From Sanguinoderma infundibulare (Eukaryota > Basidiomycota > Agaricomycetes > Polyporales > Polyporaceae), in the NCBI GenBank assembly GCA_032821775.1, contig JAVLRN010000001.1, positions 930,001 to 994,000 on the forward strand: a stretch of DNA of 64,000 nucleotides, given 5' to 3'. Below the pieces are notes generated by a model. That model was not told where the DNA came from. It worked only from the letters and a program-made list of their open reading frames with translations, and ran no database searches. A program made the position numbers and the translations under genes. Below, in pieces: positions 21,249 through 33,907 of the stretch. Numbering within the stretch: position 1 is the stretch's first letter; each line of letters opens with the position of its first letter.

Positions 21249-23801
21249 CTACGCTGAAGGAGATTCACGCTTTCCTAGAACGTAAGCAATGGTCTGGTAA
21301 GCAGCCCAAGGTACAAATTCTAAACGGATTGCTTAGTTAGAATGCCTGACATGCTATCGTGAACGGGACTTACGAGGAGTCATGTGTCCACTATAGTAGA
21401 ACTCAACATCTTCCATGCCGTCGTGCCGTGTCGATCAGCGGAATAGAGTGCAAGATTTAGTAGGTAAACTCACAAGTCAGGCCACGCTCGGTGTGCATAT
21501 TACCGCCTACGCCCATTCTGTCGACGAAGAAGTTCTCCTCTCCAATTGGTGTCTGGAAACCCTGGGTACCGTTCCAAGTCATGTTCCTACATAGCATGGT
21601 TCAGCGATGCGATTCCACATGTTCATGGCTGCATGCAGACGTACTGGATAGTGATCCTAGTACCCTCCGCAACGAGGATAAAATCCTGTAAACATCCTTA
21701 TTACCCACCAGAACGACGACGCATTCGCACGGGACGTACCGCCAGACCGTGAACAATGGCGACCCTCTCGCTCTTCTCAATGACGTTGGGCAGAACACTG
21801 AGCGCGGAGGGGAGACTATGATCTTCACCAGGGCCACCTGTCTTTGGGTCAACATAGACCGGGAACGAGCAAAGCTCCCAGTTCATATGAGGCGCATGGA
21901 TAGCGGTTTGAACCTGAACAACCAGTCAACTGGATGGCTTGCATGCAACACTTTCTACGTACGTCTGTTCTGGAGATTCAGAGTCCGTCAGAGCTTACAG
22001 GAATCTCGCGATCTACATTGCTCTCACCTATTGAAGTAGATGAATTGCTGAGTTGATTGCGGGAAACCGAGAACGCTCCCTACAGTGGTCGTGATTAAAA
22101 GCATGTTGTGCGTTGGGATGAAGTAGGCTTACACGGGCTGGGATACATGTCGGTGACTCGGTAGACGTCAAAGGCTGGGTTGCTTCTGCGAAATAAAGAT
22201 CATCAGCACGTAGTCGATGTCATGAATATTGCAAAGCCGATATACGCACTCTCCGGCAGCGATCTGAATCAAGTCGTGGATCTCGCATTCGGGCTTGGTG
22301 TTGACAACACCTGTCATGTTGTCGATGGTTGCCCCCGCCGGCAGCGGCAGCAGGCCAGTGGGAGGGTAGGTCACCTTGTCAATGTAATCAGTGTATCCGC
22401 AGCAGTCGGAGATATTCTGCAGCTTGGACCAGAAGGTGGAGTTAAACGGGAACACGTTCTTGTTCGCCTAACGATAGAACGGTCAATCTCAACCCTCTAC
22501 AATATGGGAGTTGTCTACCTGGGCGAACCGCAAGGCCGGAATTTCTTGCTGCACGACGTTCCAACTGAGACTCGGGTCGGCAATCCAAGCGCCTTTAAGG
22601 TGCAGGTTTGGGTTCGGGTGTTCGTAAAAGTAGTTCGCGATGTACGGAACATCTAGGCTCGCGCTTCAGCTACGCCCTTTATCATTCTTTTGGCAACGTG
22701 TACTTACAATATCCCGCGTACTGGAGTAGGGACGAGAACGTCAGTGTGTAAGAACCCTTGCAACGAAGGGAACAGGGCACTCACACTCTCGCCGCTGACG
22801 AAGAAGTTGCTTCCCTTGAGCTCACTGAAAACCTCAAGAAACTGCTCGAAAAAGCCCCCGAGCTGGGCTGCAAGCTCGTTATCGTTGCTGATGTTCGGTT
22901 TTCCTTGGGAGAATCCAGTCTGCATCGTAGTCAGCGCAACGCTAGAATCCCACATGACATAGCAGCGGTAAGCATACCCCAACCGGCTGATCAACCCAAA
23001 GAACGTTGCTTAAGTTCGTCCAACTCCAGGGGTTGCTGCAGAATAATTCATGTCAATCTCTCAATAAAGGTTGCCTGAAAATATGACCTACGGAGTGGGC
23101 TCCGATTGACCCCAGGACCAAGCTGTGCAGAGAGTTCGCCAAACGTAAAAGGTCAACAACAAGTTTATTTACAGATTGGGCCATTCTCTTGCAAGAACCC
23201 GTCGAGCGAAGAGCAACCAGGTCCACCTGCAGTTTTGTCAGCCGCCACCAGCACACCTGGAGCCGACAAGCGCACCGTTCGTCCAGAACAACAGATCCTT
23301 TACGTTCGAAGCGTTGTTCGTAGGCCAGAACCTAGGCCACACAGCAATCAGCAGACAATTCTATTCCGCGTGTCTTGTCGAGTGTACCAAAAGAAAAGTT
23401 TCCGGGTTTCGTTGGCAGCGCCCGAGATGGGCATCAACCCTGCCCAAGACGACCCCACGTCGAACTTCACTGAATATACCCTTGATCGTGAGTAATCGTA
23501 GAGTCAGAGTAACTTAACCAAATCTCTCACCATCAGGTATCGCCGTCCCATCAACGTGGTATTCTTGTGCTTTCGGGTTACTGAATGTGATGGTAGGTTC
23601 CCGCTTGAAAAAGGTCTCCGAAGCCTCGTCGTGAGCACCGGCATGGATAGGCCCCGAAAACTCCCGCATGCGATTGAGCTGCTCCCGTTGGATGTCTGCC
23701 GCCCTCTTCATGCCCTTGATAGAACTTCCAGAAAGACCGGGTGCGGCTAAGCTACCCAGATGGAGAAGAGTCAGCAGAAGGTGAAACCAAGGGGCTGCCA
23801 T
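21249..23801 (-). CDS. Secreted serine carboxypeptidase (S10), copy B
   Basis: A gene with more than ten small introns. The N terminus has a signal peptide (MAAPWFHLLLTLLHLG), a helical propeptide and a KREP dibasic site likely cut by Kex2, then FSNPKAQEYHVDG. Peptidase S10 motifs follow: ISGAANETRKLFFW, WTNGGPGCSSLDG, ENGP, WVDQPVGTGFS, VSGES-YAGY (nucleophile Ser, codon next to an intron), AWIADPS, and DVEFYYSGHMTP (catalytic His). The catalytic Asp lies in the segment after the KSERVAIVHG region. The C terminus QFVPWAAYQTIAYVLG ends KRESPSA, almost the same as the neighbouring copy. S10 enzymes remove C-terminal residues from peptides at acidic pH and are secreted or vacuolar; here secretion is inferred. 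No frame break was found where I checked the joins. Confidence 0.92.
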
Positions 23802-24578
23802 GGCGGACGAGGCGCAATGGTGTCAGCGTACGAGCCCTGCGGAATGCCTGCATGGTCAGCGATTTGGCTCTCTATACAGGTATGCAATAGGCGTACTCGC
23901 TTGGGCAATGAGCCTCGGTTGATGGTGACTGCAAAGAGGTAGGTTTGCACGGGCCTTCGACACCGAAGATGTTCTATGGATAACGTTCAGTGTTCAACAG
24001 CCGCATTATACCGTCGAGAGGCAGCTTACGACGCGGAAATGAGTTCTTGGAAGGGAAGCGGCCTCGCGTATTGTGGAGTTTTCGACATTTGGCATGATAT
24101 TCGTGATCGAGCGGAGGCGGGCGGCGGCGGACGCTGGGCTGCGGCTCGCCTATCGAGTCTGTAGTCACGTCTGTAACGAGGACAAGACTGAAGCTTCAAG
24201 TCCAGCCTTGGCGCCATGACTTCGAACAGTCCATGGTACAAGAGACTTCCAAGGCCAACGTGGAGTGGCGGACGAGTCGAACACATTTCATAGGCATTAC
24301 TTACGTATTGCCAACTGGAACTTGGTCTGGCGGGTTGGACCTGTTGGGACAGGATGGACTATAATTGGCACAATTAAGCGTAACTCAACCGGCAAGACAA
24401 GCGAACGAAGCTAACTTGATGACAGCATAGCACGCATTCCAATGGAACAACCTTGTATTGGAAGCGAACGAAGTGCTCGACGCTCATGTCATGGGAATGG
24501 GAATGGTTCACAAATCCGCTCACTCGTGATTAAGCAATACGCCACGATCCGATGACATCTACAGTCCACATACAGTCC
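23802..24578. other. Promoter region between the carboxypeptidase copies
   Basis: This 777-bp interval lies between the start of copy B and the stop of copy A, both on the minus strand. It has no supported gene; it should hold the promoter of copy B and the 3' UTR of copy A. Confidence 0.5.
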
Positions 24579-27037
24579 TTATGCCGAAGGAGACTCGCGC
24601 TTGCCCAGAACGTACGCAATGGTCTGGTAAGCAGCCCAAGGTACGAATTCTAGATAACAGTTAGCCAAACGACGAGGAAGAATGAAGCGGTGGCGGCTCA
24701 CGAGGCGTCATGTGCCCGCTGAAGTAGAACTCCACGTCTTCAAGTCGAATAGTGTGAGCAAGAAGCAGAATCGGAGGTTAAAGGTAAGCAACTCACATGT
24801 CAGCCCGCGCTCCGTATGATAATTGCCATAAACACCCATGTCATCCACGAGGAACGACTGCTCCTCGATAGGCGTTTGGAAACCTTGTTTGCCGTTCCAC
24901 GTCATGTTCCTGGGAAAGGTAAATTAGAACAGATATACCGACCCTCTTTCATCACGTGGACTTACTGGATCGCAATCCTTGTACCTTCAGCGATGAGGAT
25001 GAAATCCTGTAGGTTTAGTACTTCAGCATCCATCCCATTTTCAGCAGGAAGCGGACGACGCGAACCTCGAGACCGTGGATGATGGCGGTTCTTTCGCTCT
25101 TCTCTATCACATTGGGTAGGACGTTGTTCGCGGCCGGCGGTACGCTGGTATCACCTAGGCCGACGTAAACTGACTGGTCGGCACATATGTCCCAATCGAT
25201 TTGGGGAGCATGTATAGCGCGTTGTACATCAGTCCTTGAGGGTTGAGAGGGGACGTAAGTCCGAGCACGAGTACTGAGGAGCAGAGCCACTTGCCTGTTA
25301 AAGTAGATGAATTGCTGAGTCGACTGAGGGAAGCCAAGAACGCTCCCTAAAAGATTTCGTGAGCGAATGGTGAGTATGACAGGAAGAAGCCCTTACAAGG
25401 GCTAGGCCATGCATCCGTTACTCGATAGATGTCAAAGACAGGATTGATCCTGATGAGCTTGGTCAATGGGTGTCGGAGATAGTTTATGATACACAGAACG
25501 TACTGGGAGGCAGCATCCACGATTAGACTCCAAATCTCACAATCATCTCCGTAGTCGACGGAGCCATCATCATCTAGGAAGGCTCCCGCCGGCAACGGCA
25601 AGAGCCCAGTGGGAGGATATGTAACGTTGTCGAAGTAGTCGGTGAAGCCACAAGCGTCGGATACGTTTTGAAGCTGCGCAAGGAAGGTAGTATTGAAGGG
25701 GATTACGTTCTTGTTCGCCTGCAAATTTTTGCGTCAGCCCCAGTTTCAAATGAGACCAAACTTATTTATACCTGGACAAAGCGGAGAGCAGGGATTTCTG
25801 ACTGCACGAGGAACCAGCTAATGGTCGGGTCGGCGATCCAGATACCTTTGAGGCTCAGATCTGGGTTCGGGTTCTCGTAGAGATAGTTTGCAATATACGG
25901 AACGTCTGCATGTGAAAATTAAGCCCGCAAATCAAAATCACACCATGTCCTTACTCACAATAACCCGCATACTGAAGATAACAGAGTATCAGCAGTTGCG
26001 TGCATGCCATTGGACATCCCGAAGACTCACGCTCTCTCCGCTGACGTAAAAGTTGCTTCCTTTCAATTCGCCGAAGACTTCCAAGAATTGTTCAAGGAAG
26101 CCGGCGACTTGTGCTGCGAGTTCGTCGTCGTTGCTGATATTTGGGACACCTTGAGAGAAACCAGTCTACATCATGATTAGCGCAACCCAACGAAGAGAAT
26201 CACTCCACACACCCCGACTGGCTGCTCCACCCAAAGAACGTTGCTCAGGTTTGTCCAACTGTATGGGTTTCTGCATGATCACAGTCAGAAAGCTATAATT
26301 ATGCATAAGGTGTCATCACGTACGGCGTGGGTTCCGATTGGCCCCATGACCAGGCTGATCACAGTCAGCCAAGCAACGGCCCAAAGGGTATCTTCAGTAC
26401 TTACAGATAGGGCCGTTCTCCTGCAAGAAGCCCTCCAGCGAAGAGCACCCGGGTCCACCTATAGCGTCCCAATGTTAAGACGTAACTGAGAATCATATGC
26501 GAATTAGACTTACCGTTGGTCCAGAACAACAGATCCTTCACATTCGAAGCGTTGTTGGTAGGCCAGAACCTTGAACCCAGCAGTTCGTCAGCATTTAAAA
26601 CTAAAAGTAAGGTGAAACTTACCAGAAGAACAGCTTCCGCGTCTCATTCTTGGCACCGGAGATGGGCATCAGGCCAGCCCAAGAGGGACCGGCATCGAAC
26701 TTTACTGTAGAACATTGAAAAACAAAATCAGGGTTAACCCGAAGCAGACCAGCAGAGTGTAAGTAGAAAACCTACCATCTGGAATCGTCGTTCCATCGAC
26801 ATAGAACTCTTTCGCCTTCGGGTTGCTGAAAGCGATGGGAGCCTCTCTTTTCGAGAAGGCTCCGTCCTGCCCGTCACCCTGAGCATGGCCCAAGCGTTCT
26901 TGCAATTCATTTATCCGCTGCCGCTGCGAGGCCATCGCGTTACGCATGCCCTCCAGCGAGCTCTTGGCGAAGACGCTTGTACCAGCGGCATAGAACAGCA
27001 ATGTGCCTAGTAAAAGGTGGAGACGGTGTGAGACCAT
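24579..27037 (-). CDS. Secreted serine carboxypeptidase (S10), copy A
   Basis: The start is the ATG at 27037; a longer open frame upstream begins only with GTG. A signal peptide (HLLLGTLLFYAAGTSVFA) is followed by a helical propeptide, a SKREAP Kex2-type site and FSNPKAKEFYVDG. S10 motifs in order: DAGPSWAGLMPISG, WTNGGPGCSSLEG, ENGP, WVEQPVGVGFS, VSGES-YAGY, WIADPT, HGLEDFILIAEGTR (catalytic Asp region) and VEFYFSGHMTP (catalytic His). The C terminus KRESPSA is shared with copy B. Like copy B it is split by many short introns at matching places. The pair is a tandem duplication on one strand. The central region, with conserved Cys and the PPTGLLPLPAG block, aligns well between copies. Extracellular peptide degradation is the likely role. 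Confidence 0.94.
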
Positions 27038-27876
27038 GACGAAGGAGGACACCCGGGTAGGCCGAAGGAGCACCACATAGTACTGTGTGCTCTATATACC
27101 GCTCGCATGGCGTCCATTCCAATAATACGGATCCCATCTTGATGCTGTGACCCGAGAATGACATTGTAGCGACGGCTGCCGACCGGCAATCTGAGAAGCC
27201 TACTTATTGAGAAGCCGAAGGTTGATGTCGCGCTCAAACCCGATGGTGACAGCGCGGGCAGCGATGAGGCGATGCGGCGCGGAGCTCCGCCGACCGTCAT
27301 CCACATGGATCAAGGTCCTCTTCAATTGCCACCCAGGTTGTCCTTGTTCTTGACTGGGACGAGGAATGAGATTACTTGGAACGGATGCTAGTTGTACATA
27401 CTTTATGAATGAGGAGCTTGTTTAGGCTCGCGCCCATGTGAGACCTGACAGCCTTCTCAGTAGGAGGTATAGAAGTATGATTGATGCTGCAGGGCGGCGA
27501 GACAGTGCCGGAAGCCATCCGAAAGCATGTTGTAAACACTGCTTCGAGAGCATTGGAATCCGATCCCGAGCGCGGTAAAACCCTGTTAGCCGGCGTGTCC
27601 CACGGCAAGACACGGACCATGATGAATGCATCACCGCAAAGTCCGCATCCAGTGTATCTGTGGATATCTGCCGGGGATGCGTGGACTTTGTTCAAACAGT
27701 CTAATGATACACGAGTAGCAACACAGATAGGAACAAACGAGATGCACGAAAGCAGGAGGGCACGATCAAACACGGTTTCTCTTGCGCTGTTGTCCCTGTG
27801 ACGAGTCCGATTCAGACGGTCTACAGACAATCGGTCATCAGCCAAACCATGAGAAAACGCGTCTCGTTACACGCAC
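27038..27876. other. Intergenic, promoter of carboxypeptidase copy A
   Basis: This 839-bp interval has no recognisable gene. A TATATA at 27093-27098 lies about 56 bp upstream of the copy A start on the minus strand and could be its TATA box. Open frames further left show no domain. Confidence 0.45.
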
Positions 27877-29004
27877 TTACTTCCGCCCCTTCCCTTTACT
27901 GTCTGCAGGTTCATCGATGTCCATGCTATCCTTGTCCTCCTCATCTTTCTGCTTCTCCCTCTCCCTCTCACGTTCCCGCTCCGCCTCTTCCCGAGCACGT
28001 TGTTTCTCTCGCTCTTGTTGCCTGCCGAGCTCCGCCTTACCCGCAGCGGTGAGACCCGTGCGCCCGGTGTACACCGGCTGCTTGTTCGCGTTCCGCTGTT
28101 CTTTCTGCTTGTCGACCACCTCCTTGAGCGTGGCCTGATATTGCTTCTCGTACATGTCTTTCGTCTTCTTCGAGGTCCCAGTACGACGGGAGATTTCGGA
28201 AAGCTTGTCGTCGAGGGTGGCAAGGATAGCAGAAGTAGTCGAAGCCCTGATGGAGACTCGATCGGCGGGGTCCCAAGCTTAAAATAAGCAACATACCAGT
28301 TCTGCAACGAGACAAGCAACTGCTCCAATTTCCCTGGCTCCAGATCCCGGCCCATCGTATACTCGACCTCGAACTGCTGTTCCCGCTGATCTAGCTTTCC
28401 CCGTACAATGTCTAGGTAGATGGCGTCGATGATCAGATCCTCGAGGTCGCGAATGGTGGGCATCTCAAGGACACGCAATAGTTGGTCATACGGAAGGATC
28501 TGTGAGGAAGAACATATATGTTAGATTGTGCACTCGGATTGAACTGGAAATGACCCATACCCTACTATCCTGCGCAAGTGAGACGAGGGTAAGTTGCTTC
28601 AACTTGGTGATCTGCGCCTCGTTCAGAGGTGGAAGGGCATCCTTGAACTCTATATCAGGTGAACGATTCTCAGATAAACATGCGCAGAGTGGGATAAGAG
28701 AAATGTACTCAACGGATATAGTCCGAGTATGTCTTGTAGGAGAAGAGTTGTAGCAACGAGTAGGAGCGGTCGTGTTGTTCGTGCCCAGCCAACTGCAACA
28801 CAAATGAGGATTCCCTTGACTGCCACTTAACTGCTTATTGCATACCTCCTGTATGTTGGGCTGCTCAAGGAGTTCGGCAAAGACGAATACGCCAGGGGCA
28901 GAAGTGGCGTCCTTAACGAGCTTGGCTGCGGCAGCACCCTTCGCCGCTTTGGACATGAGCAAGAAGGGCTCGAGCTTGGCAATGTGTTGCGTTACGACTT
29001 CCAT
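27877..29004 (-). CDS. CSN7: COP9 signalosome subunit 7 (PCI domain)
   Basis: A multi-exon gene starting MEVVTQHIAKLEPF at 29004. Family features are FVFAELLEQPNIQE, the LLQLFSYKTYSDY segment, LNEAQITKLKQLTLVSLA (start of the winged helix of the PCI domain), YDQLLRVLEMPTIRDLEDLIIDAIY, and VRGKLDQREQQFEVEYTMGRDL. The C terminus is a long Arg/Glu-rich coiled coil followed by an acidic MDIDEP stretch and a basic end. CSN7 is a scaffold PCI subunit of the COP9 signalosome, which removes Nedd8 from cullins and so controls cullin-RING ligases. The last codons sit next to a GTAAGT, so a further 3' exon is possible but the in-frame stop is simpler. No signal peptide is present. Confidence 0.92.
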
Positions 29005-29386
29005 ATTAAACAGCCAGCAGCAAAATGCAAAGAACGGCTAAGGAGGACTTTGGTTGCGACTCCGAGTGGGAGATGGTCGAGCGACGAGGATCCGCCACAA
29101 TTAAGCGCCGCTTCGTATGCGCCTCTCTATTTGGCTCTGTTAGGATCAGAGGCTTTTGCCAAACAGACGCAAATTCCTCCTCGAGGCGCCACTAAATCGC
29201 ACTGAGGCATCGCCAGACAGTCGAGCAAGAATGGCTCACGTTAATCTATACAAAATTAGGCAGTAGAGTCTATGATATACGTAGTCCTGGAGGTCGGTAA
29301 TGCCAAGCGTATGTGTGTATAATAGAGGCCCGTACTCATGAAGTCTTGCGCGGGCAGTGGATATAGTAGTTAGTATGGATGGTATA
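29005..29386. other. Intergenic between CSN7 and TRK genes
   Basis: This 382-bp interval holds the CSN7 promoter and the 3' UTR of the potassium transporter gene. No other feature is seen. Confidence 0.5.
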
Positions 29387-32300
29387 TCACGCAACATTGA
29401 CCCCTTTCTCCTGTTCTGTCGCAGATTCAGATACAAGGAGAGCCGCAGGATTGGTACCGGGTTCTTTCGAGACCAAGTGGTTGGTTGTGACTAGCTCCTC
29501 GGGTAGCAGAACTATGCGCGAGAACACAAGGCAAGGATTAGCAGGCAAAGTAGAGCGGAGATTAGGAGTATGGGCTTACTCGCTCGATCAATCGCAACCG
29601 GGAGACCGCGATGTCTACCGCGCACCATGATGACAATAACCACCAGTTTCGACAGCGGCCCAAAGGCACCAGAGAACGAGTAGTTCTCTGTCGGAAGACC
29701 TAGTGATAGACCAATCCCACCGAAAGCAGAGACCAGTTCGAACACTAAGTTACATCGTTTCCATAATAAGCGAACAGCCGCGGGCGTGGCAGAATGTCAA
29801 TGCGCACCTATCCGAAAGATGTTGAACCACGCTGCGTTGTTGGGGTCCATTATCTTCGTGCGCTCGATAATGCAGATCAGGAAGATGCCCCAAACAAGCC
29901 ACCATATGTCGAAGGCAACCTGGCGACGGAGATGCCACCCGAAGTACTTGCCTATCCGTTCACGGCGCGGCTGCTTCTCGTCAAGATTGGGTTCTTCGCT
30001 CTCGTTCTCTTCGGTGGTCGCGAAAACGCCAAGGCTCTTCTCTTCGTACCTATGAAACGTGGCTCAGTAAACAGTAGAAGACACATGAAGGTAGTAAGCC
30101 ACCGACACGTTTGTTGAACGTATACTGAGTGCAACCTGACCGACCATTTAGTTTCATGCAACGGTCGTAACCAAGGCTCGCACTCACGGGGTAGATCGCG
30201 ATGTACATCATGATGACACAAAGGAATCTGCATTGTTCGTCAGCATGGAGACATTACGGGTTTTGAAGGCAAGGACGAACTGGAAGGATGGAGCAGCAGA
30301 CGCTAGAGATACAATTGAGAAACCGGAGGCACGGATAGCGAACGACTGGAACAGCCCAGCCACGGCACGAATCCCAGGAGCAAGGGAGGAGGTCACGTCA
30401 AGGCCGATATTAAGAACGATGAAGAACGTCCATTCGAATGCCCTGTAATTTCCATGCGATGTCAGGAGCGGACAAAAGCGGTGAAGTCCGGATTCATACG
30501 TGAAGAACACCAATGTGGCGAGGAGGTACCAGGTGACATGAGAAGGGAACAGGTACAGGAAGCATCTATAAGATAATGTTAGATATTTACCAGAAACTCA
30601 GTGTTCGGCTCAAACCCACCGTCTAGGATGGTCCAGCAAGAAATGCAGGATCTGGTCCTGAACTCCTCCGTCCTTGACGACCTTGGTGCACAGCCAACTT
30701 GGGCGCATGAAAGGAAGCCACGAAGGAAAAAAGTGGTACTGAACTTACATAGTAAAACGTAAGCTTCATGGAGATGCCTGTGTGAGTCGAAATTAAACGT
30801 TGAACGAGTATTCGCTTACAAGATCGGCTGTAAATAAGGTCAGCATGTACTGCAGAGTTTCTAAGCTGATACTAACCAATCCATGGTTCCCCGCCAAGAT
30901 CACGAAGATTAATGCGACTGTGGCAGGGTCAGTTTGCTTCATACACCATCGGCTGAGTAAAGCTTACAGATCATGAGATACGCGGTCTGGAAAGGCACCA
31001 TGCCTCTAAAGTCTATGTAAGAATGTTAAAGGAAAAGACCGACGAGAGACTATTACTCACTCGTCTACCAGACTCAACCCTCCGCCAGTATATGCGGCGA
31101 CTACCTGACTGAAGCCCACTTCAACACCCGGTTTGACGCGATTCTAGCTCCACAGGGACTCACAAGATCGAGAACCTGCATTATTGTCAACAATCTGTCC
31201 AAGACGTCGGAGCATGAACGTACCAAGACTTGTTCACGAGACGAGGTTGGCTAGTGAAGACATCGTCATAGGTGTGCGTCGTTGACAACCAAGGCGCAAT
31301 CAGGATAAACGAAACCAGTTGCGTGCCAATGAAGTACTGCCACCGAACTGTCAGCATGATGGTAATACAGGCTGCCGTGGAAACTTGCCGAAATGACGAT
31401 GTAACTCAACATACGCAATGCTTGATATCTACCTGGCGTGTCAGTACGGCAATCGAGCAGATAGTGCAAGAATATACTCGCTCAATACCACCAAGCTCCT
31501 CCAACTGCTCGTCACTGAGCTCGTCAGTATTGAACTCGGAGTTACGTCCGATAACCAAGTCTTTGAGACTCTCGCTGAGCCACTTCATCTTCTCGTTGGA
31601 GGCAGGTTCCTCCGCAGGTATCAGCGTCGTGAACTTGCGATACGCCGACGGGAAATATTTCCTGGCCAAGCGCCTTCCCAGCCTGAAGGGTCCCGGAAAG
31701 CCACCAAGGCCTTGGTCCTTTTCACGCTGGCCAACTACAAGACGTCCATTTTCTGTGTACTCCATTTTGGGCGGGACGATTATAGTGCGCCGGCGAGGGA
31801 CAGGAACACCTGCACGTTTCGCGCCATGAGAACCTGGTCAATACATGAAGCGGATGAACCAACCATGCCGCCTCCTCATGTTTCCGCTCCGACCGTTCTG
31901 CACACTAGCGACGAAGTGTATCTGCTGAGGCGGGGGTGACACAGGCGACTCAAGGTGGAGGGCTGCCGAGCGTGGAGAGGATGTAAACGAACGGACGTCT
32001 GCAACGATACCCCGCTCCTGGCTTTCTGAGCCCATGCGCATCGGAGATTCGACCTCGATGGCTATGCGCGAGCTTGAATCGCTCCACGGGGTCTCCGTTT
32101 GGACAGTCAACCCTGCTCGCTGTGCCATCTTCAGATTGTCGTCCCCGGAGCCCAGGGCAATTCCCAACCCGAGCCCAGTGATCCCGCCTGCGGCGAGCGC
32201 GGCGCCGATACCGTCGGACGCCTGAATTTCGTGGCTACCGTGTGCTCCGTGATCCTCCAACCCGTCCTCGGTGTGCCTCTGTGGGAAAGACCGACCAACG

Positions 32301-33063
32301 CCAGTAGCGATGCGTCTCACACGGTCCCGGAGGGACTGTAGTAAGGTCTTCTTGCGGTGCGTGGCGATGATGTACTGCCGGAAGTAGCGCAAACGTACGA
32401 GAACCATGACCCAAGCAACTATTGTCTGGCGCGGATGTGTAAGCCCGGTACCTGCTGGAAAGATGGGCACACTCACTACGTCGCCCATGATCATGAGGAC
32501 AAACAAGATGACTTGTTGGAAGACGGTCAGGGTGCTGAGGTCGACGGTAGAAAGCCCGGTGACGGTGAGTGCGGAATAGCACAAGAAAAGAGCATCGATG
32601 AATGCTGTTGTGGAAGAATAGTCAGCTTGGAATCATGCATCATGAATCAGAACACAGTAAGAAAAAATATAAGCCACCAACACTAGTCGGGCGACAGTGT
32701 TACTTGGCTGGAGCGAGGTGGGCACTGGGGAGGCGTCCCCAGTCATATTCGGGTCATGGACTCAAAAACGCCACAAAGCACAGCTGTGCCAACCGATCGA
32801 CAGGCGGTAACCCACGGCCGTTGTCACTGCACTCGATACTCTCGATGTCTCATCTCAACAAACGGCCAAGCAGGAAACTGCAGCGGAACGGGTGACGAGC
32901 ACTCACCTATATGGAACTCGCCATTGACGGCGTAAAAGATCCCGGCCGCAATCAACGGGACGAAAGTGAAGTATATGAGGTGGAGACGGAAGAAGTTGAC
33001 TTCATCTTCGATCCACTGGCGGACTTGAGCATAGCGGTCCCAGAGGGAATCGAGAATGGCCAT
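29387..33063 (-). CDS. TRK1: High-affinity potassium transporter, TRK family
   Basis: A large multi-exon membrane protein. The ATG at 33063 begins MAILDSLWDRYAQVR; the first membrane helix (LHLIYFTFVPLIAAGIFY) follows. The four pore loops of the SKT/TRK family are visible: LTVTGLSTVDLSTL, VAAYTGGGLSLVD, GLFQSFAIRASGFSIV and VSAFGGIGLSLGLP, each with the filter Gly. A long hydrophilic loop after the first pore (about 31850-32400) is Ser-rich and probably cytosolic and regulatory. The last exon encodes a polar C-terminal tail ending EKGVNVA. TRK proteins take up potassium at the plasma membrane, driven by membrane potential. Intron 1 (32906-32605) is 302 nt, much longer than the 50-65 nt norm here. 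Length and loop layout fit fungal Trk1. Confidence 0.93.
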
Positions 33064-33907
33064 AGGACCGCTGTCGAGCGATCCTTGTGAGAGGCAAGCC
33101 CAGGAGGAATAAATGCGAGGGCCGAGTCGGAGGTGGAAGACACGTGTGGTGGACGTGTGTCTGGGAGCGCGTGCTGCCAGTGCTGGCAAGATGCACGGCG
33201 GGCGCCTCTCCAATCAGGTTCAATATTGCAGTGCCAAAACGGAGGATCGCGGGGGTTAAGCTAAGGCTTAAGGGCATACTCAACTACAGCGAGAGACTTG
33301 AAAATGGTGTGGGACCTCATTCAAAGTCACTGGTTTGCATGGGTGACATTCGGAGCATGAGACATCAGTGCAGTGCCAAGAAGGGGCTCCCAATGGCTAA
33401 AAAGGCTCTAGACGATCACATTGCGATCACGTCGCCGGGAGGAAGCTTTCAATACGCACTGCGATTGAATTTCGTGCGAGACGTGTGTGGCTCGAATTTG
33501 GCTCGGCACATTGCAGCCTAACATAGTCCAATGCTCGGTGATGGGTCACTGGCAGACTGTCTCAGGGCGCCTGAGGCTGCAGGGAGTCGGACTCGGAAGA
33601 AACGTGGGTGCGCACGTGATCGCGTGAACCGGGCCGGAGGGAGCAGAGGACGATGAGGGGGGAGTTGGCGGCGTTGACGCGCGCATTCTGAGCATCTCCA
33701 TCGACGATGGGGCCGTCCTTGGTAGCGCTGCACTGCTCATAGTCCCCGCCTTCAGCACCTGTTCCTCGTCCAGACCGTCCGTCCGTGTGAGCATACTCGT
33801 CATACCGTTCCCAGAGCCGGCATCTTCCCACAGACGCTGTCCTTGAGCTTACTCTCGACGCTGTCCTCCAGCCGTCCTCCGTTCCGCACCCACTCAGCAT
33901 ACGTGTC
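33064..33907. promoter_or_regulatory. Divergent promoter region, TRK and RGP1
   Basis: This 844-bp gap separates two divergent start codons. Antisense open frames overlap it but have no recognisable domain. No specific motif is claimed. Confidence 0.45.
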
